The position numbers and the translations under genes were made by a program. DNA of 64,000 bases from Archangiaceae bacterium (GTDB lineage Bacteria > Myxococcota > Myxococcia > Myxococcales > Myxococcaceae): NCBI GenBank assembly GCA_016714225.1, contig JADJNS010000020.1:186001-250000 (forward strand). Direction: 5' to 3'. The first letter of the stretch is position 1. Each line of letters begins with the position of its first letter. Shown here piece after piece: positions 54,681 through 62,900 of the stretch. The notes under the pieces are model-generated. The model saw only the letters and a program-made list of their open reading frames with translations. It was not told the origin of the DNA and did not search any database.

Positions 54681-56822
54681 TCAGCGCACCAGGGGCAGCA
54701 CCAGGCCGCCGTAGACCTGCTTCACCGTGCCGAGGAAGAGGCGGAGAAACTTCGCGCGCGCCATCACGTCTGAGCGCAGGCCGCGGTCGGTCAGCCCTTT
54801 GAGGGTGGTGACCTGCCGCAAGAGGTCGAGCGGGCCGGTCTGCACCAGGCCGCGCGCGATCGGCTCGTCGTGCTCGAACACGGTGATGAACAGCGAGCGC
54901 GTATCGAACCAGAGGTCGGGGCCGGGGTCATCGCGAATGATCTTCACGCCCTCGATGCGCAGGCCGTGCTCGAGCTCCATGCGGTGCAGCATGCGGCGCT
55001 CGGCGCCCTCTCCGACGAAGAGCTGAAAGCTGCCGCCGATGACGCGCAGGGGCTCGGGCGAGAGCGACGGCGCCCGCACCGTGCCGAAGGTGCGCGCGGC
55101 CGTCGACGGATCTCGGAGCAGCGCCTCGAGGCTGGGCCACTCGATGGTGAGGAGAAACGAGAACGGCGCCTTCGCTTCAGGGGCGGCGTCATGAGCGAGC
55201 TGCCCCACCATGCGCTCGGTGAACCGGAACCCGACCGCGTCTGCCCGGCTGGGTGACGGCCGGGGTGAAGCCGCGCGCGCCCCGTGCTCGCGCACGAAGA
55301 GCTCGGCGCAGCGCTCGGCGAGGGCGCAGAGGGTGAAGAGCGGGTTCGACCCGAACGAGCCGGGCAGCGTCGAGCCGTCGCAGACGTAGAGATCTTCGTA
55401 CCCGAACACCTGGCCGCGGTGGTTCACCACGCCGTGCTCGGCATCGTCGGCCATCGCGCAGCCGCCCAGCGGGTGGGTGGCGAGCAGCGGGGCTTTCGGC
55501 AGCGCGGCCCACATCGGGTTGGGCCTGAAGGTGCCGCCCAGCGCCGTGCTGATGCGCTCGAGCTCGGCGTGGGCGGCGGCGACGCGCTCGCTCTTGCCGG
55601 CGCCGGGCCAGGCGATTCGAATTCCCTCTTCGCCCTCGCCGAGCGAGAGCTCGCCGCGCGAGTCGTCGCCCGCGGTCACCGACCAGGCGTGCACGTCGCG
55701 GCCGAACATCAGCGACACCGCGCCGCGCAGCGGTGACGGCACCGCGGTGTCCTGCACCATCAGCTGCTTGCTCGAGCGCAGGTCCAACATCGTCTCGATG
55801 GTGGGGCCCGGCTCGCCCTTCGCGCGCGGCACGCCCGAGGTGAAGCCGAGCAGGGTGCCGTTGCCCGAGAAGCGGCGGCCGAGCTGGTCCGACACCTTCA
55901 GCCCGTGGGCCCTCGAGCGCAGCAACAGCTCGGTCGAGCCGAGCGCGCCGGCCGCGACCACCACGTACCGCGCGTCGATCGACAGCGCGGTCGACTCGAA
56001 GCGCTCGCGGCCGACTCCGCCGACGCGCAGGTGAACCCGCCAGCCTCCCGCCTCGCGGCGCTCGAGGTGGGTCACCTCGATCGAGCAGAACAGGCGCGCT
56101 CCGGCCTCGACGGCGAGCGGCAGGTAGTTCGTGAGCAGGGTGTTCTTGGCGCCGCGGTTGCAGCCGGTGATGCAGTCTCCGCAGGCGTTGCACTTCGTCG
56201 CGTCGACCGCGAGCGGCAGGGCGCGGTGCTCTTCGCCGTGCGCCGCGTGCGCGAGGGCGCGCGCCTTGGCGCTCCCGGCCGAAGCGACGGTGGGCTTGAG
56301 CTGCAGCTCGGCGCGGCCGAAGCCCTCGCGCAGCCGCGGCAGATCTTCGCGCAGGCCGGCGGGCCAGACCGGGTCGTCCCAGACCGACTCGGGCGGCCGC
56401 AGCACCACGCCGGCGTTGATCAGCGAGGTGCCGCCGAGGCCGCAGCCGACCAGCGCGCCGTGCTCTTCGTCGACGACGTAGCGAATCATCGCGTCGCGCG
56501 CGCCGTGCTGCCGGCCCTTGAGCTCGAGCTGGGTGTTCGCGACGAACTGCGCGGCGGTCGAGGGGTAGTCGCCGGGCTGGTACTCGGCGCCGCGCTCGAG
56601 CACGCAGACCTGGAAGCCCGCCTGCGCGAGGCGGGCGGCCATCACCGCGCCGCCGTAGCCCGAGCCGATCACCACCACCTCGTGGTGCGGCTCGAGCTGT
56701 GCGGGTTGAAGACGCCAGGCGCTTGGGTTTGGGCACGCCGGTTCGTAGAGCAACGCGCGTTCCGCCCCGCTGCTGGCCGAACCTCGCGGCCTTCGCGCGC
56801 GCGCTGTGAACGGCCCGGTCAC
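54681..56822 (-). CDS. GMC-family oxidoreductase (cholesterol-oxidase-like)
   Basis: 713 residues if GTG 56822 is the start; a TTG at 56753 is possible and gives a more usual N-terminus. FAD motif VVVIGSGYGGAVMAARLAQA (near 50), VGCGLGGTSLINAG, the Cys pair region CNACGDCITGCNRGAKNTLL and HPLGGCAMADD. A C-terminal domain (about 510-713, FRFTERMVGQL, GGSFQLFVGEGAERRM) accompanies many bacterial cholesterol oxidase relatives. Oxidises a sterol or other alcohol. Followed downstream by the acyl-CoA dehydrogenase fusion. Confidence 0.87.
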   Translation of the reverse strand: MTGPFTARARRPRGSASSGAERALLYEPACPNPSAWRLQPAQLEPHHEVVVIGSGYGGAVMAARLAQAGFQVCVLERGAEYQPGDYPSTAAQFVANTQLELKGRQHGARDAMIRYVVDEEHGALVGCGLGGTSLINAGVVLRPPESVWDDPVWPAGLREDLPRLREGFGRAELQLKPTVASAGSAKARALAHAAHGEEHRALPLAVDATKCNACGDCITGCNRGAKNTLLTNYLPLAVEAGARLFCSIEVTHLERREAGGWRVHLRVGGVGRERFESTALSIDARYVVVAAGALGSTELLLRSRAHGLKVSDQLGRRFSGNGTLLGFTSGVPRAKGEPGPTIETMLDLRSSKQLMVQDTAVPSPLRGAVSLMFGRDVHAWSVTAGDDSRGELSLGEGEEGIRIAWPGAGKSERVAAAHAELERISTALGGTFRPNPMWAALPKAPLLATHPLGGCAMADDAEHGVVNHRGQVFGYEDLYVCDGSTLPGSFGSNPLFTLCALAERCAELFVREHGARAASPRPSPSRADAVGFRFTERMVGQLAHDAAPEAKAPFSFLLTIEWPSLEALLRDPSTAARTFGTVRAPSLSPEPLRVIGGSFQLFVGEGAERRMLHRMELEHGLRIEGVKIIRDDPGPDLWFDTRSLFITVFEHDEPIARGLVQTGPLDLLRQVTTLKGLTDRGLRSDVMARAKFLRLFLGTVKQVYGGLVLPLVR

Positions 56823-56906
56823 ACGAGTGAACGGGGCGTTTTCTTGCCGCCGCGACGTGAGGCCTCATGCTTGTAGGCAGCTGTAGGCACCCTGAGGAGG
56901 CCACGC

Positions 56907-57227
56907 ATGGAACGCCGCACCCGCCGATCGACCCGCATCAACGAAGCGCTGAACCACTTCTTGAAAGCGCTGTGCCTGAAGCGCGGCCTCGAGGCCGCCG
57001 CCCTGACCACCGAAGACGGCCTGCTCATCTCTGGCGAAGGCCACGGCGACCTCGAGGAGATCGGCGCGCTCGGCGCGATGACCCACGTTCCTCCGCGCAT
57101 CGGCTCGCGCACCCTGCACGTCGCGCGGTTCGACGTGAACGACGTGCCGCTGTGCCTCACCACGCTCGGAGCGCCGGTGCGCGACGACGCCGCCATCGGC
57201 TCGCTGATGCGCATTCTCGCGGTGTGA
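56907..57227 (+). CDS. Small roadblock/LC7-like protein
   Basis: 106 residues with a good RBS (GAGGAGG). The pattern LKALCLKRGLEAAALTTEDG, LLISGEGHGDLEEIGALGAM resembles a roadblock/MglB-like fold, but the match is by eye and partial. Might partner a small GTPase, none of which is adjacent. The radical SAM operon starts 114 bases downstream on the same strand. Confidence 0.5.
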   Translation: MERRTRRSTRINEALNHFLKALCLKRGLEAAALTTEDGLLISGEGHGDLEEIGALGAMTHVPPRIGSRTLHVARFDVNDVPLCLTTLGAPVRDDAAIGSLMRILAV

Positions 57228-57341
57228 ACCTTCACCGACCAAGGTCGAGCCGCCCCCACCCCCATGCGACGAAGCCCGGCGAACGAAACGTCAACGTCCT
57301 GGCGCCCGGCTGGTCTGCGCATTGCTCTGGGTGGGGCCCCG

Positions 57342-58796
57342 ATGCCCCAGGCCGCAGAGACCCGACAAGCCTCTGACGGCGCAGCCCGTCGTCCGGTCGC
57401 GCCGCTGCGCCGCATCGCGCTGGTGCTGCCGCCGACCGGCCCCTACTGCCGCGAAGACCGCTGCCAGTCGTACTTCAGCGCCGACCTGGTGCCCTCGATG
57501 CGCCCGCCGCTGGAAGAGGTCGAGGCCGCGGCCGGCATTCGCGGCGCGGGCGGCACGCCGTGGGTGCTCGACGCGCCGGCGATGGGCCTGTCTGCCGCCG
57601 CGGCCATCGAGCAGGTGCTCGCCTTCACCCCCGACGCGGTGGTGCTCACCGGTACCTTCGGCTCGCTGCACGACGACGTGAGGTTCGCCGAGGCGCTGCG
57701 CGCGCGGCTGCCGCAGTCGGTCTGTATCGGCCTGCGCGGCGCGCCGGTCTACGCCTTCGGGGCCGAGCTGCTCAGCGCGCACCCCGCGCTCGACTTCCTC
57801 GTGCACGGAGAGCCCGAGCTCTCGTTCGCCGCGCTCTGCGCCCAGGGCCTCGCCGGCGCCGGAGTCGTTCGCAGCCACCTGCCCAACCCACCCGCGCCCT
57901 GGGCCACCTCGCTCGACGCGCTGCCGCGGGCCGACCGCACCGTCATCGACCCGACCCGCTACCGCGTGCGCGGCACCTTCGAGCCGCAGGCCACGATTCA
58001 CGTGCAGCGCGGCTGCCCGTTTCGCTGCACCTACTGCCTGGTCGGCACGGTCAGCGGCAGAAAGGCCCGGCACCGCGACCCGCTCGACGTCGCCGACGAG
58101 CTCGCCGAGCTCACCGCGCAGGGCACCCGCTTCTTCTACCTGCGCGCCGAGACGCTGACCCTCGATCGCCAGTGGGCGCGCGAGCTGGGAGACGCCATCG
58201 CCGCCAGGGCCCCCAAGGCGCGCTGGGTCTCGGCCACCCGCGTCGAGACCGCCGACCACAAGACCCTGCAGGCGCTCGCGCGCGGCGGCTGCTACGGGCT
58301 GTCGTTCGGCGTCGAGACCGGCAGCGTCGAGCTCGGCAAGCGCATCGAGAAGGTGCCGCACCTCGGGCGCGCGACCGAGGCGTTTCGCGCGTGCGACCGC
58401 GCGGGCATCGCCTCGCTGATGTACCTGGTGGTCGGCTTCTGGTGGGAGACCGCGCAGACGCTCGACGAGACCCGCCGCTTCATCGCCGCCGCGCGCCCCG
58501 ACCTGCTCACCACCTTCTGGGCTCACCCCTACCCCGGCACCGCCTACCACCGGCAGCTGACCGAGCTCGGAGTCGTCGCCCACTCCGCCCAGGCGCAGGC
58601 CGAGCCGGCGCTCGAGCCGCCGGGCATCTGTATCGACGAGATTCGCCGCCGGGTGAAGCGCCTCACCGCGGCGCACTACGCCCGGCCCGCCGTCTGGGCC
58701 TCGGTCGCGCGCAAGCTCGGGCCGGTGCTGCTGCCGCGGCCGGGCGCCTGGCTGCGTCACCTCGCCGACACCTTCGCGCCCCAGGTCGGCGGGTGA
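57342..58796 (+). CDS. B12-binding-type radical SAM enzyme
   Basis: 484 residues. A Rossmann-like N-terminal domain (VVLTGTFGSLHDDVRFAEAL, DFLVHGEPELSFAAL) resembles the cobalamin-binding region of BchE-type enzymes, without the classic DxHxxG. The radical SAM core has CPFRCTYC (Cys 225, 229, 232), GVETGSVELGKRIEK and YLVVGFWWETAQTLDETR. The stop overlaps the next gene by GTGA. Substrate unknown; a methyltransferase or ring-forming activity is typical of the group. ATG 57264 is an alternative start. Confidence 0.85.
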   Translation: MPQAAETRQASDGAARRPVAPLRRIALVLPPTGPYCREDRCQSYFSADLVPSMRPPLEEVEAAAGIRGAGGTPWVLDAPAMGLSAAAAIEQVLAFTPDAVVLTGTFGSLHDDVRFAEALRARLPQSVCIGLRGAPVYAFGAELLSAHPALDFLVHGEPELSFAALCAQGLAGAGVVRSHLPNPPAPWATSLDALPRADRTVIDPTRYRVRGTFEPQATIHVQRGCPFRCTYCLVGTVSGRKARHRDPLDVADELAELTAQGTRFFYLRAETLTLDRQWARELGDAIAARAPKARWVSATRVETADHKTLQALARGGCYGLSFGVETGSVELGKRIEKVPHLGRATEAFRACDRAGIASLMYLVVGFWWETAQTLDETRRFIAAARPDLLTTFWAHPYPGTAYHRQLTELGVVAHSAQAQAEPALEPPGICIDEIRRRVKRLTAAHYARPAVWASVARKLGPVLLPRPGAWLRHLADTFAPQVGG

Positions 58797-60480
58797 GCGC
58801 CCCCCGCGCCGCAGACCCGCCGCGCTGGCTCGACGGCGCCCTGCTCGCGCTCGTCGCGGCGGCGGTCTTCTGGCCGGTGCGCCACTTCGAGTTCCTGCTG
58901 CTCGACGACGACCACTTCGTGACCCAGAACCCGATGGTGCGGCAGGGGCTGTCGTTCGACCTCGTCGCCTGGGCGTTCTCCACCACCGAGCAGGGGCACT
59001 TTCAGCCGCTGACCTGGCTGTCGCACGCCACCGACGTGAGCCTGTTCGGCCTCGACGCCGGCGCGCACCACGGCACCAACCTCGCGCTGCACGCGCTCGC
59101 CACCGCGCTCTGCTACCTCGCGTTCACGCGGCTCACCGGGCGGCGCGACGTCGGCGTGGTGACCGCGCTGCTCTACGCGGTGCACCCCTCGCGCGTCGAG
59201 GTGGTGGCCTGGGTCTCCGAGCGCAAAGACCTGGTGTGCGCCTGCTTCTTCTTCGCGGCGCTGGCCAGCTGGGCGGCGGGCCGGCGCGTCTCGACCGTCG
59301 TCTTCTACGCGCTCGCGCTGCTCGCCAAGCCCATCGCGCTGCCGCTGCCGCTGCTGCTTTTGCTCGACCGCGTGGCACCGCTCTCGGGCGAGCGCCGCGG
59401 GCCGCTGACCCGCCGCGACCTCGTGAGCCTGGCGCCGCCGTCCGCGCTGATGCTCACCTTCGCCGGCGTCGCCTTCGCGGCGCAGCGCGGCGCAGGCGCG
59501 ATGCTGTCGGGGCCCCACGCCTACGAGCCGGGGCGCGCCGCGACCCACCTGTGGACATACTTCGCCCGCTACGCCTGGCCGGCCGACGTCGCGATTCTCC
59601 ACCCGCTCAAAGACGTCGCGCCGCTGACCTCGGCCGTCGCGCTGGTCGCGCTCGCCGCTGCGCTCGCGGGGTGCGCGGTGCTCCTGTGGCGGCGCCGAGA
59701 CGCGCCGCTCGCCTTCGCGTTCTGCGCCGCGGTCGCGCTGCTCGCCCCGGTGTGCGGGCTGGTGCAGATCGGCGCGCAGTCGACCGCCGACCGCTGGCTG
59801 CTGTTGCCGGTCGCCTTTCTGACCGCGGCGCTCGCGCGCGTGCTGCCTCAGCGGGCGCGGCTGGCGGTGGGGCTCGTCGCGGCCGCGGCGTTCGCGGTGT
59901 CGACGCGCGCGCGCAGCTGCCGACGTTCTCGACGTCCGAGGCGGTGCTGACCCGCGCGGTCGAGCTCGACGACGCCAACCCGCTCGCCTGGGTGAACCTG
60001 GGCTACCTGCACGAGAGCCGGGCCGAGCTGCCGCTCGCCGAGCGCTGCTACGCGAAAGCGTACGCGCTGAACCCGAGGTCGGCGCTGGCGGCGACGAACC
60101 TGGGCAGCCTGCGCGCGCAGGCGGGCGACCTCGAGGGCGCGAAGCCGTGGTTCGAGCAGGCGCTGGCGAACGAGCCCGGCTTCGGCCCGGCGCACTACAA
60201 CCTCGCGCGGGCGCTCTGGGTGCAGGGCCGGCTCGACCTCGCGCTGCCGCACTACGCCGACGCCGCGCGCCTGCTGCCGCTCGACGCGGACGCTGCGATG
60301 GGCCACGGCGCTGCGCTCACCGCGGTGGGTCGGGCCGCCGAGGCCCGGCTCGAGCTCGAGCGCGCCACCCGGCTCGCGCCCCAGAACGCCGAGGCGTCGG
60401 CATGGCTCGCGCGCGCCCAACGCCTCACTGACCTCCAACCCACCGCTCCCGGTCACCCGACCGTGAAGGAGATTCGATGA
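58793..60480 (+). CDS. TMTC-like membrane protein with TPR repeats, frameshifted at a CG repeat
   Basis: The N-terminal 370 residues form about ten membrane helices with the TMTC/GT-C-like features FEFLLLDDDHFVTQNP, FQPLTWLSHATDVSLFGLDA and YAVHPSRVEVVAWVSERKDL. After the (CG)5 tract at 59904-59913 the frame changes, and the rest reads as TPR repeats (NPLAWVNLGYLHESRAELPL, AHYNLARALWVQGRLDLALP). Removing one CG unit gives one protein of about 561 residues. Animal TMTCs transfer mannose to proteins. The gene is coupled to the radical SAM gene upstream and overlaps the Cys-rich gene by ATGA downstream. Confidence 0.78.
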
Positions 60481-62201
60481 ACCCCGCCGCCTGCCGCTCT
60501 CTCGCCGCCGCGTTCTCGCTGTTGGTCTCAGGCGTCGCGCTGGCGCCCTCCCCTGCCCAGGCGCAGGGCTGTGGAACGTGCACCAACGGCTTCTGCGACG
60601 CGGGCCAGTGCGTCTGCTCGGCCGGCTTCGGCGGGTCGGGCTGCGGCGTGTGCGCGCCCGGCTTCGGCGGCTCGACGTGCCTGGCCTGTGCGGCCGGCAG
60701 CTTCTCGACCGACGGCGGCGCGTGCGAGGCGTGCGCGCCGGGGCGGTTCGCGCCCGACTCGGGGTACGCCGACTGCCTGCCCTGCGCGCCGGGAAACGAA
60801 GCGCGCGACGCCGGAGCGACCGCGTGCAGCGCCTGCCGCCCCGGCACGTTCGGCCCGTTGGGCGGGCTGGCGCAGTGCCTTTTGTGCCCCGCCGGCTTCA
60901 TCGCTCCCGATGCGGGCGCGCTCAGCTGTCTCGCGTGCCAGCCCGGCACCGCGGCGCCCGACGCCGGCGCGGTCACCTGCGAGGCGTGCTCCCCGGGCAC
61001 CTCGAGCTCGTTCTTCGGAGCCGCCGCGTGCGACGTGTGTCCTCCCGGCCGGTTCATGCCGTTCACCGGCTCGAGCGCCTGCTTCGGCTGCGCGCCGGGC
61101 AGCGCGGTCGCCGATGCGGGTGCCGTCGCCTGCGACACCTGCGGGCCCGGCTCGTTCGCCGACACCTTCGCGTCGGTGCGCTGCAGCTCGTGCGCTCCGG
61201 GCACCTTCGCCGACGACGCGGGGAGCGTGGCGTGTGCCGCGTGCCGCCCGGGCACCAGCTCGGACGCCGGCGCGACCGCGTGCGCCCAGTGTGCGGCCGG
61301 CACCTTCAACCCGCTGTCGCAGGGCCAGTGCGAGGCGTGCCCGCCGGGCCGCTTCACCAGCTTCTCGGGGTCGACCACGTGCTTGCTGTGCGCTCCGGGC
61401 ACCGCGGCGCCGGTGAGCGGCGCGCAGGCGTGCCTCTCGTGCCCGAGCGGAACTGCGGCGCCGACCTTCGGTGCAGCCGCCTGCTCGAGCTGCTCGGCCG
61501 GCACGTTCACGCCCGACGCAGGGTACGTGGCGTGCCTCGACTGCTCGCCCGGCTCGTACTCGAGCGCGGGAGCTTCGGCGTGCACGCTGTGCGACGCGGG
61601 CACCGCAGCCTCTCAGGTGGCCGCGACGTACTGCGCGCCGTGCAGCCCGGGCCAATACGCGAACGACGCAGGCTTCGCGACGTGCATGGCGTGCGACCTC
61701 GGCACCTACTCGACGTCGCCCGGCGCGGCGGTCTGCTCTTCCTGCGGGCCCGGCACCTACGCGTCGATGACCGGCAGCACCGCGTGTCTGCCGTGCGCCG
61801 CGGGCTCGTACTCGCTCGGCGGCACCCCGCTGTGCACCACGTGCCCGAGCTGTGACGACGGCGATGCCTGCACCGCCGACTCGTGCTCGGCGACCGCCGG
61901 GTGCGTGCACACCGCGATTGCCGGCTGCGCCGACGCGGGCACCGACGACGGCGGCGCGGGAGGTGGCGCAGGCGGCGGCGCGGCGGGAGGTGGCGCTGTC
62001 GCCGGCGGTGGCGAAGCCGGAGGAGTCGCAGGTGGCACTGCAGGCGGAGCGGCCGGTGGCAGCGCTGGAGGTACGGCAGGCGGCAGCGCCGGCGGAGGCG
62101 AAGGCATGGGCGACCTGACCGGCGGCTGCGGTTGCTCGCACGGCGAGGGGCTGTTGGCCCTCGCGCTGCTGGCGCTCGTTCAGCGCCGGCGCCGCAGCTG
62201 A
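60477..62201 (+). CDS. Cys-rich repeat surface protein with MYXO-CTERM-like tail
   Basis: 574 residues. Signal sequence cut near AQAQG. EGF-like start (CGTCTNGFCDAGQCVCSAGF), then about 16 ephrin-receptor-like repeats of the form CxxCxPGT(F/A)...DAGAxxC, a CDDGDACTADSC module, a long Gly/Ala linker, and a tail with GCGCSHGEG, a hydrophobic helix and RRRRS. This fits the MYXO-CTERM sorting signal (Cys anchor, helix, Arg cluster). It ends an operon with a radical SAM enzyme and a TMTC-like protein that may modify it. Confidence 0.83.
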   Translation: MNPAACRSLAAAFSLLVSGVALAPSPAQAQGCGTCTNGFCDAGQCVCSAGFGGSGCGVCAPGFGGSTCLACAAGSFSTDGGACEACAPGRFAPDSGYADCLPCAPGNEARDAGATACSACRPGTFGPLGGLAQCLLCPAGFIAPDAGALSCLACQPGTAAPDAGAVTCEACSPGTSSSFFGAAACDVCPPGRFMPFTGSSACFGCAPGSAVADAGAVACDTCGPGSFADTFASVRCSSCAPGTFADDAGSVACAACRPGTSSDAGATACAQCAAGTFNPLSQGQCEACPPGRFTSFSGSTTCLLCAPGTAAPVSGAQACLSCPSGTAAPTFGAAACSSCSAGTFTPDAGYVACLDCSPGSYSSAGASACTLCDAGTAASQVAATYCAPCSPGQYANDAGFATCMACDLGTYSTSPGAAVCSSCGPGTYASMTGSTACLPCAAGSYSLGGTPLCTTCPSCDDGDACTADSCSATAGCVHTAIAGCADAGTDDGGAGGGAGGGAAGGGAVAGGGEAGGVAGGTAGGAAGGSAGGTAGGSAGGGEGMGDLTGGCGCSHGEGLLALALLALVQRRRRS

Positions 62202-62900
62202 CCGTTTTCGAGAGGCGGGCACCCTGAGCGAAGTCGAAGGGTGCATCGCTCGCCGAAGGCTCAAAGGCAGATACTCCATCGTACTGAAGCGCAGGCGGTG
62301 CTGCTGCGCCTTCCAGCGGCGACAGCACCCGTTGACTGCGGTGGGTCAACCTCTCGAACCACGGCGACCAGGGTGGACGGACATCGGCATGCGCCTTCCG
62401 TCGGGCACCGGCTTCTGTACCGCCACGCTGGTCCTCGACGCCCACACCTTTCTGGTGCGTGAGGTGTCGACTTCGGGTGGGCACCGTCGGCGCGCCTCGA
62501 TGGCGCGAATGCGCCGGCAGCGAATCGTGGGCGGGTCTGACCACCCGAGGCAGCGGCGCCTGCTCGCGTCGGGCAGCACCTTGCTGTCAGCGCGCTGCCA
62601 GACGGCCATCAGGCACGGTGGCTGTCGCCCGTGCGCTCGGGTGGCGACCGAGGCCGTGGCGCTCAATCGACGTGGGAGTGTTTGAGACCAACGGGTGAAC
62701 CTTTCTTCACCCACGTCAGGGCGAGAACGTGCCGAGTGGGTGGCGCAAGGGTACCGACATCGCCTGCCGTGCGTTCCGCGCCCCGGTGCGGCTCTCAGGG
62801 CGTGAGCTTGAACCACTGCGGCAGGGGTTCGCCGCCGACCACAGCGAGAAAGTACGAGTCGGTGTGAATGGGCGCACCCCCCTCGCGCACCAAGCCGCCC
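62202..62900. other. Intergenic region
   Basis: About 700 bases with no gene I can support. It begins with a REP-like element (62219-62261). A frame near 62332-62500 has WTDIGMRLPSGTGFCTATLV, faintly like the start of a trypsin-type protease, but it lacks any following catalytic motif. No terminator with a clear T-run is seen. The promoter for the next lipoprotein probably lies at the right end. Confidence 0.5.
62219..62261. repeat. REP-like palindromic element, copy 2
   Basis: GCACCCT and AGGGTGC form a 7-bp stem (62219-62225, 62238-62244) with GAGCGAAGTCGA in the loop, followed by CGCTCGCCGAAGGCT, the 15-base word shared with 5996-6010. Located directly after a gene end, like copy 1. Confidence 0.45.

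Noticed and set aside
62332..62685. Trypsin-like protease remnant
   Set aside because: Only one faint motif (GTGFCTATLV); no His, Asp or Ser motif follows in any frame.
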